From the NCBI RefSeq assembly GCF_020177575.1, contig NZ_JAHTBK010000001.1, positions 2,992,001-3,056,000 of the forward strand: 64,000 nt of DNA, in the 5' to 3' direction. The notes under the pieces were generated by a model, which was not told where the DNA came from, did not search any database, and saw only the letters and a list, made by a program, of their open reading frames with translations. This document shows, piece after piece, positions 45,461-54,217 of the stretch (positions are counted from its first letter, which is position 1; the number at the start of each line of letters is the position of its first letter). This stretch comes from Hasllibacter sp. MH4015 (GTDB lineage: Bacteria > Pseudomonadota > Alphaproteobacteria > Rhodobacterales > Rhodobacteraceae). Both the position numbers and the translations under genes were made by a program.

Positions 45461-46059
45461 GCGATACGATCAAATTCACCCAGATGAAGGACGGCACGCG
45501 CGAGGAATACGAGCTTCTGGAGCGCCTGGAAAAACCGTTTCTGGCCCTTACGGCCGACCGCGTGCTTGAGGAGTTGCGTCGGCAGGAGCATATCTCGCTG
45601 GAAGGATACCGGATCACGCGGATGGAACATGCCCTGCAATCGGCCACCCGGGCGGAGCGGGATGGCGCCGATATCGACTGGATCGTCGGCGCCCTTCTGC
45701 ACGATATCGGCGATGGCCTCGCGCCGCAGAACCACGACCGCATGTCGGCCGAGGTCATCCGACCCTTCGTGCGCTGGGACGTGGCGTGGGTGGTGGAGCA
45801 TCACGGGATTTTCCAGATGCTTTATTACGCGCATCACTACAATTGGGACCGCAATGCGCGTGACCGGTTCAGGGATCATCCCTGCTTCGACAGCTGCGCG
45901 ACATTTTGCGAGCGGTGGGATCAATCCAGCTTCGATCCCGATTACGATAGCCAGCCGCTCGCCCATTTCGAGCCGATGCTGCGCCGCGTGTTCGCGCGGA
46001 AGGCCCACGCGCCTGACGTCGTGCGGGAAGGCGAAATCTCGCCGCTTGTTGCAGCATAG
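45457..46059 (+). CDS. HD-domain protein, candidate mixed-valence di-iron oxygenase
   Basis: 200 aa. Metal-binding residues of the HD superfamily are arranged as MEH (His58), LLHD (His82-Asp83), QNHD (His93), VEHH (His115/116), a YAHHYNW stretch and a C-terminal Asp in ERWDQ (155). More ligands are available than a simple phosphohydrolase needs, as in PhnZ/MIOX-type di-iron oxygenases. The short length and all-helical fold match PhnZ (about 190 aa). Translationally coupled to the upstream PhyH dioxygenase, it presumably cleaves the hydroxylated product of that enzyme. The alternative is a plain HD phosphohydrolase; substrate unknown. Confidence 0.82.
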   Translation: MSDTIKFTQMKDGTREEYELLERLEKPFLALTADRVLEELRRQEHISLEGYRITRMEHALQSATRAERDGADIDWIVGALLHDIGDGLAPQNHDRMSAEVIRPFVRWDVAWVVEHHGIFQMLYYAHHYNWDRNARDRFRDHPCFDSCATFCERWDQSSFDPDYDSQPLAHFEPMLRRVFARKAHAPDVVREGEISPLVAA

Positions 46060-46085
46060 GCGCAGGGGAGCGCCGGGTTCTTTTT
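46059..46085 (+). terminator. Possible terminator after the HD gene
   Basis: GGCGC (46059-46063) pairs with GCGCC (46070-46074) with a 6-nt loop, then GGG and a T-rich stretch (46078-46085). The stem begins inside the stop codon. Confidence 0.4.
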
Positions 46086-46201
46086 CCCTGCAACTTTTCC
46101 TTTCACCATTCCGGGGGGCGCGGTTAACGTGCGCGGCAGGCTGGGGCGGCCATCGCCCCGGTGAGACATGACCGGGACCAACAATTGGGGGGATAGTACC
46201 T

Positions 46202-46543
46202 ATGGGAAAACGTGACGACCTGATCGCGCAATATGCCGATGATCTGCGCAACAAGTGCGGGATGGAGCCCGATATGGCTCTGCTGACGAAAGTGACGATC
46301 GGCTGCGGCCCGTCCATCTACGATTCCGACGCCTCCACCGTGGCGGCGAGCCAGCCGGGGGAGCTGGAGACGGTAAAGAACAATTTCCTGGTGAAGAAAC
46401 TGGGCCTGCCCGATGGTCCGAACCTGATGGAAGCGATCAATTCCGTGATCGAGACCTATGGCAAATCCGAGCGCAACAAGTACCGCGCCGTTGTCTATTA
46501 CATGCTGACCAAGCATTTCGGTAAGGAGAGCGTCTACGGCTGA
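46202..46543 (+). CDS. DUF2853 family protein
   Basis: 113 aa. The pattern GKRDDLIAQYADDLRNKCGMEPDMALLTKVT, IGCGPSIYDSDASTVAASQPGELETV and YGKSERNKYRAVVYYMLTKHF marks DUF2853, small alpha-helical cytosolic proteins of unknown function common in alphaproteobacteria. One conserved stretch is KNNFLVKKLGL (about 62-72). GGGGGGATAG precedes the ATG. Followed by a terminator, so transcribed alone. Nothing more can be inferred. Confidence 0.88.
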   Translation: MGKRDDLIAQYADDLRNKCGMEPDMALLTKVTIGCGPSIYDSDASTVAASQPGELETVKNNFLVKKLGLPDGPNLMEAINSVIETYGKSERNKYRAVVYYMLTKHFGKESVYG

Positions 46544-46562
46544 GCCGGGCGCAATCGGAGAC

Positions 46563-46596
46563 AAGGGCCTGCCCGAGATCCGGGCGGGCCTTTTTC
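46563..46596 (+). terminator. Rho-independent terminator after the DUF2853 gene
   Basis: GGCCTGCCCG (46566-46575) pairs with CGGGCGGGCC (46581-46590) with one G-T wobble, then TTTTT. Starts about 20 nt after the stop. Confidence 0.85.
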
Positions 46597-46613
46597 ATTT
46601 CGGGGGGCAAGAC

Positions 46614-46928
46614 GTGCTGGAACTGAGACCGAATTGCGAATGGTGCGACCGCGATCTGCCGCCTGACACGGCGGAGGCACGGATCTGTTCGTATGAATGC
46701 ACCTATTGCGCGGATTGCGTGCGGAATGTGCTGCACGATGTCTGCCCGACCTGCGGTGGCGGGTTTCAACCCCGTCCGATCCGGCCCAGACATGCGCATC
46801 GTGAGGGGAAGACCCTGGGCCTTGGGCACCAGCCCGCCAGCACCACACGGGTGCATTCCAAATGGACGCGGGCGCAGGTCGACGAGATGGTGGACAAGTT
46901 GAAGGCTGTCCCGCCGGAGGAGCGATAG
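46614..46928 (+). CDS. DUF1272 zinc-binding protein
   Basis: 104 aa from GTG 46614 (GGGGGG at 46602-46607). The first 55 residues hold the cysteine pattern of DUF1272: CEWCDRDLP, ICSYECTYCADC and VCPTCGGGF, enough for two zinc sites. The C-terminal half is basic and probably flexible (PRPIRPRHAHREGK). A helix at about 85-104, TRAQVDEMVDKLKAVPPEE, closes the protein. Likely a small zinc-ribbon cytosolic protein; partner unknown. It begins just past a terminator that serves DUF2853, so it needs its own promoter in a very short space or read-through. Confidence 0.85.
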   Translation: MLELRPNCEWCDRDLPPDTAEARICSYECTYCADCVRNVLHDVCPTCGGGFQPRPIRPRHAHREGKTLGLGHQPASTTRVHSKWTRAQVDEMVDKLKAVPPEER

Positions 46929-47057
46929 AGATTAGCTCAAATACGGCAGGTATTTCATTTGCTCAACGCACTCCGCCTGACCTAAAGACAATTCGTCCGG
47001 CCAGCACGGCGGACCCGAATTCAGTTACACGAGCGGAGCGAGGCCGCGCGTGGGTGG

Positions 47058-47094
47058 ATGGGGGGTCCTGAGGGGTCGGGGCCCCCCATTTTTG
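47058..47094 (+). terminator. Rho-independent terminator between DUF1272 and DM13 genes
   Basis: ATGGGGGG (47058-47065) pairs with CCCCCCAT (47082-47089), followed by TTTT. The 130 nt between the DUF1272 stop and this hairpin is AT-richer than the surroundings and holds no supported frame. Confidence 0.8.
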
Positions 47095-47199
47095 TTGGAC
47101 GTCTTGCCAAGATCACGATGCTGTCCCGTGAACGTGAATAGCTATTTCAACGCGCGGGGCGCTAATCTGCCGGTGGACAGTAAATCTCGGAGACCCCCC

Positions 47200-47628
47200 A
47201 TGCGCTATCTTCCCGCTCTCGCCCTTTGCGTGGGCCTTGCCGGACTTGGGAATGTGATCCCGCCCGCCGAAGCCCAGACCACCGCGACCGCCATCGCCTC
47301 GGGCGCATTCCAGGATGCCGACCGCCGCCACCAGGGCGCAGGCCGCGCGACGCTGGCACAGACGGGCGATGGGCGCACGGTGCTGCAATTCAGCGATTTC
47401 GAAGTGACGCCGGGGCCCGATCTGGAAGTCTGGCTGGTTGCAGACGACGCGCCGGGGACCAGTGCCGCGGTTCTGGCAAGCGACTGGGTTTCCCTGGGGC
47501 CGCTGCAATCGCCCAATGGCACGCAGATGTATGAGATCCCGGCAGATGTCGACGTTTCGGATTACGGCAGCGTTGTGATCTGGTGCGAGGATTTCAGCGT
47601 GTTGTTCGCGGTCGCCTCGTTCGACTGA
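47200..47628 (+). CDS. Secreted DM13-domain protein
   Basis: 142 aa. A signal peptide (MRYLPALALCVGLAGLGNVIPPAEA, cleavage near 25) precedes a DM13 domain: SGAFQDADRRHQGAGRATLAQ, FSDFEVTPGPDLEVWLVAD, and SDYGSVVIWCEDFSVLFAVASF with the conserved Trp-Cys pair. DM13 is a beta-sandwich domain proposed to bind a redox cofactor or metal through a conserved cysteine. Proteins of this type are usually surface-exposed or periplasmic. ATG 47200 is preceded by GGAGA (47189-47193). Convergent with the EVE-domain gene; a palindrome lies between them. Confidence 0.85.
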   Translation: MRYLPALALCVGLAGLGNVIPPAEAQTTATAIASGAFQDADRRHQGAGRATLAQTGDGRTVLQFSDFEVTPGPDLEVWLVADDAPGTSAAVLASDWVSLGPLQSPNGTQMYEIPADVDVSDYGSVVIWCEDFSVLFAVASFD

Positions 47629-47640
47629 CGGGGCCGCGCG

Positions 47641-47668
47641 GCGTGGCGGGGCCAATCCCGCCCTACGC
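47641..47668. repeat. REP-like palindrome between convergent DM13 and EVE genes
   Basis: GGCGGG-GCCAAT-CCCGCC (47645-47662), extended by GCGT/ACGC arms (47641-47644 and 47665-47668) with a 2-nt bulge. It resembles the short GTAGGGCGGGxxTxATCCCGCC palindromes often dispersed between convergent genes in Rhodobacteraceae. It overlaps the EVE stop and may serve as a two-way transcript end, though no T run follows. Confidence 0.4.
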
Positions 47669-48076
47669 GCCGCCCATTTCGCAGATGATCTTCCACTCCG
47701 CCTGCGTCACCGGCTGCACGGAGAGGCGGGAGTTCTTCACAAGCACCATCTCGGCCAGATCCTCCCGCGCCTTGATCTGGTCCAGCGTGACGGGATCGGG
47801 CAGGGGTTTGACCGCCTTGATGTCCACACATTCCCACCGCTCATCATCGGTGGTGCTGTCGGGATGGGCCGCGGCGCAGACCTCCACGATCCCGACCACG
47901 GCTTTTTCGGTTTGTGAATGGTAGAAGAAACCGCGATCACCCACCGCCATCTCGCGCATGAAATTGCGGGCCTGGTAATTGCGCACGCCGTCCCATTCCT
48001 CCCCCGCGTCACCTTTGGCGACCTGGTCATCCCAGCTCCAGACGGAGGGTTCGGATTTGAATAACCAATAGGCCAT
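47663..48076 (-). CDS. EVE-domain protein (thymocyte nuclear protein 1-like)
   Basis: 137 aa. The EVE (PUA-like) domain shows MAYWLFKSEPSVWSWDDQVAKG, WDGVRNYQARNFMREMAVGD, GFFYHSQTEKAVVGIVEV and RLSVQPVTQAEW. EVE domains bind modified bases, such as 5-hydroxymethylcytosine-type DNA in eukaryotes, and bacterial members often occur with modification or defence genes. Here the partners are housekeeping genes, so a quality-control role on nucleic acids is likelier. It ends a minus-strand run tsaD-gpsA-yciI-EVE, overlapping yciI by 4 nt. Confidence 0.92.
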   Translation of the reverse strand: MAYWLFKSEPSVWSWDDQVAKGDAGEEWDGVRNYQARNFMREMAVGDRGFFYHSQTEKAVVGIVEVCAAAHPDSTTDDERWECVDIKAVKPLPDPVTLDQIKAREDLAEMVLVKNSRLSVQPVTQAEWKIICEMGGA

Positions 48077-48348
48077 CAGCCGATCACCTTCTTCCATTGC
48101 TCGATCCGCACCTTCTCGAACAGGCCCGCCTTGGCGTAGGGGTCGTTGTCGGCGAAATCGTAGGCATCCTGCATCGTGTCGACTTCGAGGATCAGGAGCG
48201 AGCCGCACATCTCGCCTCCGTCGTTCAGGAACGGACCGGCCATGACCAACTTGCCGCTGGACTGCCCATAGGCAAGGTGCGCGTCCCGGTTGTCGAGCCG
48301 GGTCTGGAGATGTCCGGGTTTGTCGGTGGCAATGATGGCGACGAGCAT
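48076..48348 (-). CDS. YciI-family protein
   Basis: 90 aa. The YCII fold (ferredoxin-like) shows LVAIIATDKPGHLQTRLDNRDAHLAY, the His in HLAY, and DNDPYAKAGLFEKVRIEQW. Proteins of this family are small dimers that may act as enzymes or sensors (the histidine-aspartate pair is proposed to be catalytic). Starts 4 nt after gpsA ends and overlaps the EVE gene by ATGA. Function unknown; often found between gpsA and EVE genes. Confidence 0.9.
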   Translation of the reverse strand: MLVAIIATDKPGHLQTRLDNRDAHLAYGQSSGKLVMAGPFLNDGGEMCGSLLILEVDTMQDAYDFADNDPYAKAGLFEKVRIEQWKKVIG

Positions 48349-48352
48349 GGGC

Positions 48353-49279
48353 TTATTCCTTCCTGAGGGGGCGAGAAAGAAGGTGGTCGAGAGCGCCCTG
48401 AATGTCGAGCGTGCCATCGGCCAGCGCCGCGACGGTGTCGGCAATCGGCGTATCGGCGCGGGCGGCGGCCAGTTGGCGCGCGGTGTGCAGGCCTTCGACG
48501 GTGGTGCCTTCGGGCAAGCTCTCTCCGGTGGCGAGGGCATGGCCGAAGCGGAAATTGCGCGATTGGGTGGAGCCACAGGTCAGGATCAGGTCGCCGAGGC
48601 CCGAGAGGCCCGTGAGTGTCTTGGGATTTGCCCCCCGCGATGTGGCATAGCGCGTCATCTCCGCAAATCCGCGCGCGATGAGGGCGGCACGGGCGGATTC
48701 GCCGAGGCCGGCCCCGATCAGGGCCCCGGCGGCGATGGCGATGACGTTCTTAAGCGCGCCGCCAAGCTCCGCGCCGATCACGTCCGTCGTGCGATAGAGC
48801 CGCAGGTTCGGGGTGCTGAGCGTGTCTTGCAGCGCCGTCCCCTCCCCCTCATTCGCGCAGGCGATCGTGAGCGCGGTGGGCAGGCCCCGGGCGAGGTCGG
48901 CGGCGAAGCTGGGACCGGTGAGTTGCGCGACGATGGGCGTGGCAGACGAAAGCAGCGTCGTGGGGCCATGGCCGCTTGCCCGGTCGATCCCCTTGGAACA
49001 GGACACGCCGATCCGGGCGGTGATCGGGTTGGCGGAGAGAAATGCGGACAGCGTTTGCGTGGGCAGCGCGAAGAGGGCGATTTCAGAGGTGCAATCGGCC
49101 AGATCGCCCGTCGGACGAACAGAGTCCGGAAGTGGCAGACCCTGCAGGCGTGGGCTTTCGCGGGCCTCGATCAACGGCGCGGCATTACGCGCCCAGAGCG
49201 TCACGTCATGGCCCGCGCGGCCATAGGCGATGGCCAGCCCGGTCCCGAAGGCCCCTGCCCCGATGATGTCCAGCTTCAT
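48353..49279 (-). CDS. gpsA: Glycerol-3-phosphate dehydrogenase [NAD(P)+] GpsA
   Basis: 308 aa. Makes sn-glycerol-3-phosphate from dihydroxyacetone phosphate for phospholipid synthesis. N-terminal Rossmann motif [11 protein letters not shown], conserved [24 protein letters not shown], the catalytic Lys region [15 protein letters not shown], and [12 protein letters not shown] are present. Length is slightly short of the usual 325-340 aa, trimmed at the C-terminus. The start overlaps the tsaD stop as ATGA, and yciI follows after 4 nt. Confidence 0.96.
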   Translation of the reverse strand: MKLDIIGAGAFGTGLAIAYGRAGHDVTLWARNAAPLIEARESPRLQGLPLPDSVRPTGDLADCTSEIALFALPTQTLSAFLSANPITARIGVSCSKGIDRASGHGPTTLLSSATPIVAQLTGPSFAADLARGLPTALTIACANEGEGTALQDTLSTPNLRLYRTTDVIGAELGGALKNVIAIAAGALIGAGLGESARAALIARGFAEMTRYATSRGANPKTLTGLSGLGDLILTCGSTQSRNFRFGHALATGESLPEGTTVEGLHTARQLAAARADTPIADTVAALADGTLDIQGALDHLLSRPLRKE

Positions 49280-50340
49280 GCCTTGGCCCCTTTCTTGCCG
49301 GACCCGATCATCGGCGCGGCATCTGCATCAAGCGGCCAGCGCGGACGGGCGGCAAGGGTCATGTCGTCGGAGCGCCCCCCCTCGAAGGCGAGCATCCCGG
49401 CATAGGCGATCATGGCGGCATTGTCGGTGCAAAGCGCGAGCGGCGGCGCGGCGAAGGGCAGATCGGTGACGGATTGAAGGCGCGCGCGCAGGGTCCGGTT
49501 CGCGGCCACGCCACCCGCCACGGCGAAGGCGGTGACGTCAGATACGGCAAGGGCGCGGCGCGATTTCTCGGCCAGGACGTCGGCGACCGCCTTTTGAAAC
49601 CCGGCGCAGAGGTCGGCGCGGTCCTGCTCCGCCAGCCCGCCCTGATCCGCGATCAGCCCGTCGCGCACCCGAAGCACGGCGGTTTTCAGACCGGAAAAGC
49701 TGAGGTCACATCCCGGGCGGTCCAGAAGCGGGCGGGGCAGCTGGAATCTTTTGGCATCGCCGTCCCGCGCGGCCTGTTCCACCGAAGGCCCGCCGGGTTG
49801 CGGCAGGCCAAGCAGGCGGGCGACCTTGTCAAACGCCTCTCCCGGCGCATCGTCGATGGTGCCGCCAAGGCGGACAAACGCCTCCACCCCGTCGACGCGC
49901 AGGAACTGGCAATGCCCGCCGGAGACCAGAAGCAGCAGGTAGGGAAAGGACAGATCGTCGGTCAGGTGCGGGGTCAGGGCATGACCGGCCAGATGGTTCA
50001 CCCCGATCAGCGGTTTGCCGAGACCCATGGCCAGCCCCTTGGCGGCCATGACACCCGACAGAACGCCGCCGATGAGGCCCGGCCCGGCGGTAACGGCGAT
50101 GGCGTCGATTTCGGCCAGCGGCACCCCGGCTTCCGCCACGGCCTGTTCGACCACCACATCCAGCATCTCCGCATGGGCGCGGGCGGCAAGCTCGGGCACG
50201 ACGCCGCCAAAGGCCGCGTGCAGATCGGTTTGGGAGGAGACGGCGTTGGACAGGATCGCCACACGCGCGCCGTCCCGACGCAGGATCGCGGCGGCGGTGT
50301 CGTCGCAGGAGCTTTCGATGCCGAGGATCGTCAGGGACAT
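49276..50340 (-). CDS. tsaD: tRNA t6A transferase subunit TsaD
   Basis: 354 aa. Catalytic subunit of the t6A37 complex; transfers threonylcarbamoyl from TC-AMP to A37 of ANN-decoding tRNAs. ASKHA fold: [12 protein letters not shown], the metal-binding histidines in HAEMLDVV and [29 protein letters not shown] and [12 protein letters not shown]. Works with TsaE (27654-28175). ATG at 50338-50340 opens the minus-strand run tsaD-gpsA-yciI-EVE. It is divergent from hemD, with 52 nt between them. Confidence 0.97.
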   Translation of the reverse strand: MSLTILGIESSCDDTAAAILRRDGARVAILSNAVSSQTDLHAAFGGVVPELAARAHAEMLDVVVEQAVAEAGVPLAEIDAIAVTAGPGLIGGVLSGVMAAKGLAMGLGKPLIGVNHLAGHALTPHLTDDLSFPYLLLLVSGGHCQFLRVDGVEAFVRLGGTIDDAPGEAFDKVARLLGLPQPGGPSVEQAARDGDAKRFQLPRPLLDRPGCDLSFSGLKTAVLRVRDGLIADQGGLAEQDRADLCAGFQKAVADVLAEKSRRALAVSDVTAFAVAGGVAANRTLRARLQSVTDLPFAAPPLALCTDNAAMIAYAGMLAFEGGRSDDMTLAARPRWPLDADAAPMIGSGKKGAKA

Positions 50341-50392
50341 GGGGAGGCTGTCGGTTTGCGTGGGCGTGGCCAGCGGGGTAACACTCCGCCTC

Positions 50393-51088
50393 ATGCCTGT
50401 CCATCCGACGCCCACGCTCCTCCTCACCCGTCCGCGCGCCTCGGCGGAGCGGTTCGCCGAAGGGATCGAGGGCGCGCAGATCGTGATCGCACCGCTGATG
50501 GAGATCGTGGGAACCGGGGCGGAGGTGCCGCTTGAGGGGGCAGCCGCGCTGATCCTGACCTCGGAAAGCGCGGTGCGCTTCTTGCCGAAATCTGACCTAC
50601 CCGCCTATTGCGTGGGCCCGCGCACGGCGAAGGCCGCGGAAGATGCGGGGTTTCGGGCCGAAATGCTGGGGCCCGACGCCGATGGGCTGGTCGCTGGCCT
50701 GATCGAACGCGCGCCCGGGGGCCTGCTCGTGCATTGCCACGGCACCCATACACGCGGGGATGTCGCCCGGCGGTTGACCCAAGGGGGGCTGACTGCGCAG
50801 GGCGTGGCGGTCTACGATCAGGTCGCCCGCCCGCCCGACGCCGCGTTTCGCGCGGCCATCATCGCACCGCAGCTGGTCATCCCCCTCTTCTCCCCCCGAT
50901 CGGCGGAGCTTTTCGTGGCGGCCGCGGGAACCCTTCGGCCCGACGCGCAGTTGATTACATTGAGCCAAGCCGTGACCGACACGCTTCCGTCCCAATGGCA
51001 ATCGCAGACACGCACCCTGCCGCACCCCTCGGGCGAGGAAATGCGCAGCGCGGTGCAGGCTGCGCTGTTGCGGCGGAATTCCCCCTAG
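50393..51088 (+). CDS. hemD: Uroporphyrinogen-III synthase HemD
   Basis: 231 aa. Cyclises hydroxymethylbilane to uroporphyrinogen III in tetrapyrrole synthesis. It matches HemD by [19 protein letters not shown] at the N-terminus, [26 protein letters not shown] and [14 protein letters not shown], typical of this low-identity family. It is first in hemD-mic60-hemY, an arrangement widely conserved in alphaproteobacteria. No strong ribosome site is seen before ATG 50393. Confidence 0.88.
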   Translation: MPVHPTPTLLLTRPRASAERFAEGIEGAQIVIAPLMEIVGTGAEVPLEGAAALILTSESAVRFLPKSDLPAYCVGPRTAKAAEDAGFRAEMLGPDADGLVAGLIERAPGGLLVHCHGTHTRGDVARRLTQGGLTAQGVAVYDQVARPPDAAFRAAIIAPQLVIPLFSPRSAELFVAAAGTLRPDAQLITLSQAVTDTLPSQWQSQTRTLPHPSGEEMRSAVQAALLRRNSP

Positions 51089-51188
51089 CGGCCAGCTTTG
51101 GGGCATGACAGTTTGAGCAGGGCTGACTCGGCCCCGGCGCGGGCGCGTCGGACAGGATGATTTGGACAGACAAGAGGGGCCTCCACCC

Positions 51189-52628
51189 ATGGCGAGAAAT
51201 TCGTCCACCCGTTCGGGAAGCCGCAAGACGCGCAACAAATCAACGGCTGACAGCGTGGCGGCGGAACCCGTCACCGACGCGGAAACGATTGCCGCGGACG
51301 CGCCCGGTGACCTGGGCGGCGATACGGTTCTGGTCGGGGATGAAAGCCTGGGCGAAGACGCCGTTGCCGCCGATCCCGACCCGGGAGAGCGTGTGACGAT
51401 CGAACCGGGTGACACAAGTTCTGCGCAGGGCGACAGTGATGATCCCGCTACCACGGAGATTGTGGACGAGACGGTCGCAGCCACCGAGCCGGAGGCCGAA
51501 GAGCGCCCCGAACCGGGCCCCGCGCCCGTCCCCGTCGCGCCGGCCCCCGTGGTCGAACGGCGCGGTCCGGGTATCGTGCCGCTGATCTTCGGCGGTGCCG
51601 TTGCCGCGATGCTTGGCTATGGCGCGGCCTACCTTGCGACCGGGACGGAGGAGACCACGCCCGACCCCGCACTGGCCGAGGCCCTGACGGCGATCGAGGC
51701 TCAGCAGGCCACGATCACGAGCCTTGAGGAGCAGATCGCAGCACTGGCCGCAGAGGAGCCGCCCGCCATCCCCGAAGTCGACCTGTCCGGTGTCGAGGAA
51801 AGCGTTGCCGCCGCCGCAGCAGACGCTGCCGCCGCGAACGAGACCGCGACCGCCGCGACCGCTGCCATCGAAGGTCTGACGGGCCGTGTGGCCGCGTTGG
51901 AGGATCGCCCGGTCTTCTCGGGCGAGGTGGACGAGGACAACGCGGCGATGGCCGCCGCCGTCGAGGCCCTTGAGGCCCGGTTGGGCGAGGAACGCGCCGC
52001 CGCCGCAGAAGTGATGGCCGAAGCCGAAGCCGCCCGCGAAGCGGCCGAGGCCGAAGTGCGCGCCGCCGCCGCCGAAGCGCAGGCCGCCGCCGAAGCGGCC
52101 CAGGCCGCCATCGTCGCGGCAGAGGCCCGCGCCGCAGAGACCGCCGCCGCTACCCAGGCCCAGGCGGCCCTGGCCCGGGTACGAATTGCAATGGCCTCGG
52201 GCGATCCGTTCGCCGACGCCCTGTCGGATCTGGGCGGCGACGTGCCCGAAGCGCTGTCCGCCGTGGCCGAGACAGGGGTGCCGACGCAGGAGGAATTGCA
52301 GGCCAGCTTCCCCGCCGCCGCCCGCGCCGCCCTTCCCATCGCGCTGCGCGAAACGGCGGGAGATTCGGCAGGCGACCGCGTGGGGGCATTCCTGATGGGG
52401 CAGCTTGGCGGGCGATCCGTTGAGCCGCGCGAAGGGGATGATCCCGACGCCGTGCTCAGCCGGGCCGAAGCCGCCGCTGCCGCCGGGGACCTGCAGACCG
52501 CCCTGGCCGAAATCGAGGCTCTGCCCGAAGGTGCGCAAGCCGCGTTCGCCGATTGGGTGCAGGCCGCCGAAACCCGGGCCGCCGCCGATGCGGCCCTGGC
52601 AGAGTATGCCGCCACGCTCGACAATTAA
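51189..52628 (+). CDS. Alphaproteobacterial Mic60/mitofilin-like inner-membrane protein
   Basis: 479 aa. N-terminal acidic disordered region (about 20-125), one membrane helix (about 129-151, GIVPLIFGGAVAAMLGYGAAYLATG), a long Ala/Glu-rich coiled coil (about 160-345), and a C-terminal mitofilin domain. The domain includes RIAMASGDPFADALSDL and FLMGQLGGRSVEPREGDDPDAVLSRAEAAAAAG. Bacterial Mic60 bends the inner membrane and contacts the outer membrane, and in phototrophs shapes intracytoplasmic membranes. Its place between hemD and hemY is the recognised alphaproteobacterial context. The name rests on architecture and context, since the coiled coil itself carries little family information. Confidence 0.85.
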   Translation: MARNSSTRSGSRKTRNKSTADSVAAEPVTDAETIAADAPGDLGGDTVLVGDESLGEDAVAADPDPGERVTIEPGDTSSAQGDSDDPATTEIVDETVAATEPEAEERPEPGPAPVPVAPAPVVERRGPGIVPLIFGGAVAAMLGYGAAYLATGTEETTPDPALAEALTAIEAQQATITSLEEQIAALAAEEPPAIPEVDLSGVEESVAAAAADAAAANETATAATAAIEGLTGRVAALEDRPVFSGEVDEDNAAMAAAVEALEARLGEERAAAAEVMAEAEAAREAAEAEVRAAAAEAQAAAEAAQAAIVAAEARAAETAAATQAQAALARVRIAMASGDPFADALSDLGGDVPEALSAVAETGVPTQEELQASFPAAARAALPIALRETAGDSAGDRVGAFLMGQLGGRSVEPREGDDPDAVLSRAEAAAAAGDLQTALAEIEALPEGAQAAFADWVQAAETRAAADAALAEYAATLDN

Positions 52629-52640
52629 GGAGAGCGCTTG

Positions 52641-54173
52641 ATGCTCTGGACCCTACTGAAAATCATCCTGTTCATCGCGATCGTCGTGGGCGCCGTATTC
52701 GGCCTGTCGATCCTGACGGAAATGGACAATCTCGGCGTCCTGATCGTCATGGGACGGGAGTTCGTTATTACGCCGCTGATCGCGGTCGTCGGCACGATTG
52801 TGCTGCTTCTTGTCGTGTGGCTTCTGTTCCGGATCGTCGGCCTTCTGGTCGCCACGCTGCGGTTCCTGAACGGCGATGAGACCGCGATGAGCCGCTATTT
52901 CGACCGCCGCTCGGAACGGAAGGGCTACGAGGCGCTTGGCGAGGGCATGATGGCGCTGGCCGCCGGTGAAGGGCGTCTTGCGATCCGCAAGGCGGAGCGG
53001 GCGGAGAAATACCTCAGCCGTCCCGAATTGACGAATCTGGTTGTGGCCCAGGGGGCCGAAATGGTGGGAGATCGGGCCCTGGCGACCGAGACGTTCAAGC
53101 AGTTGGTGACCGATGACCGCACGAAATTCGTGGGCGTGCGCGGCCTGATGAAGCAACGCCTTGATGCGGGCGATACCGAGACGGCGATGAAGCTGGCGGA
53201 AAAGGCGCTGGCCCTGCGTCCGAAGAATGCAGAGGTGCAGACGACGCTGATCGGGCTGCAATCCAAGCACGAGGATTGGGCGGGCGCCCGCGGAACGCTG
53301 GCCGCCGCATTGAAGGCCGGCAACTTGCCCCGCGACGTGCACAAGCGCCGCGATGCGGTCCTCGCACTGGCCCATGCGCGCGAAGCGATGGCAGAGGGTC
53401 AGGTCGCGGCCGCCACCCGCGATGTGGCGGAGGCCAATCGTCTTGCCCCCGGCCTCGTCCCCGCCGCCGTCATGGCCGCCCGTCTGGACGTTGAGGCGGG
53501 CCGGAAACGGCAAGCCGCCAAGGCGGTCCGCAAGGCCTGGGATCAGAACCCGCACCCCAACCTCGCCGCCGCGTTCGCCGCAATCGAGCCGGACGAGACG
53601 CCCGAACAGCGCCTGAAGCGGTTCCGCCCGCTGCTTGCGAAACATGCGGGCCATCCCGAGGTGCGCATGCTGGAGGCCGAGCTGCATATCGCGGCGGAGG
53701 ATTTCCCGGCGGCGCGCAAGGCCCTTGGCGATCTGGCCGAGGCGCATCCCACGGCCCGGTCCGTGACCCTGATGGCCGCGATCGAGCGCGGCGAAGGGGC
53801 GGAGGACCGCGTTGTACGGGGTTGGCTGGCCCGCGCCGTGACCGCATCGCGCGGCGATCAATGGGTGTGTTCGAATTGCGGCCATGTCCACGAGGATTGG
53901 GCCCCGATCTGCGCCAATTGCGAAACCTTCGACACGCTCGACTGGTCCGAAGTGCGCCAATCTCAGGCTGCCCTGGCGGGCCCCGCCCAGATGCTGCCCC
54001 TGATCGTCGGAGCGCTGGAGGACCAGAGTGAGCCGGAGCCCGAAGAGGCGGAAATCGTGGAGGTGACGGAAGCCGAGGACACACCCGCCGAGGTCGATCC
54101 CGATAGCCCCGCACCCGGTGCGGAGGCCGCCGCCCAACCGGAGCCGGAAGAACCCCGCGCCACGCAAAATTAG
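52641..54173 (+). CDS. hemY: HemY-like membrane protein with TPR-like repeats
   Basis: 510 aa from ATG 52641 (AAGGAG at 52627-52632). Two N-terminal membrane helices (about 5-25 and 42-65) form the HemY_N domain, followed by TPR-type helices (about 95-385; for example AMKLAEKALALRPKNAEVQTTLIGLQ). A C-terminal zinc ribbon-like cluster is visible: C410-x2-C413 and C424-x2-C427 in CSNCGHVHEDWAPICANC. The tail (440-510) is acidic. HemY of the alphaproteobacterial/hemX-Y operon type is not a known haem biosynthetic enzyme; it may organise the pathway in the membrane. Last gene of hemD-mic60-hemY. Confidence 0.88.
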   Translation: MLWTLLKIILFIAIVVGAVFGLSILTEMDNLGVLIVMGREFVITPLIAVVGTIVLLLVVWLLFRIVGLLVATLRFLNGDETAMSRYFDRRSERKGYEALGEGMMALAAGEGRLAIRKAERAEKYLSRPELTNLVVAQGAEMVGDRALATETFKQLVTDDRTKFVGVRGLMKQRLDAGDTETAMKLAEKALALRPKNAEVQTTLIGLQSKHEDWAGARGTLAAALKAGNLPRDVHKRRDAVLALAHAREAMAEGQVAAATRDVAEANRLAPGLVPAAVMAARLDVEAGRKRQAAKAVRKAWDQNPHPNLAAAFAAIEPDETPEQRLKRFRPLLAKHAGHPEVRMLEAELHIAAEDFPAARKALGDLAEAHPTARSVTLMAAIERGEGAEDRVVRGWLARAVTASRGDQWVCSNCGHVHEDWAPICANCETFDTLDWSEVRQSQAALAGPAQMLPLIVGALEDQSEPEPEEAEIVEVTEAEDTPAEVDPDSPAPGAEAAAQPEPEEPRATQN

Positions 54174-54217
54174 GTCTATCCAAACCCCGCACGGCTTGCT
54201 ATCAGCGCCGCGGTCAC

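Noticed and set aside
44600-46059. Naming the pair phnY-phnZ
   Set aside because: Enzyme types match, but no phosphonate genes are near and the HD protein has its own conserved C-terminal pattern; family placement needs a tree.
47663-48076. EVE protein as part of a defence or DNA-modification island
   Set aside because: It is at the end of a housekeeping operon (tsaD-gpsA-yciI); no methyltransferase or nuclease partner is near.
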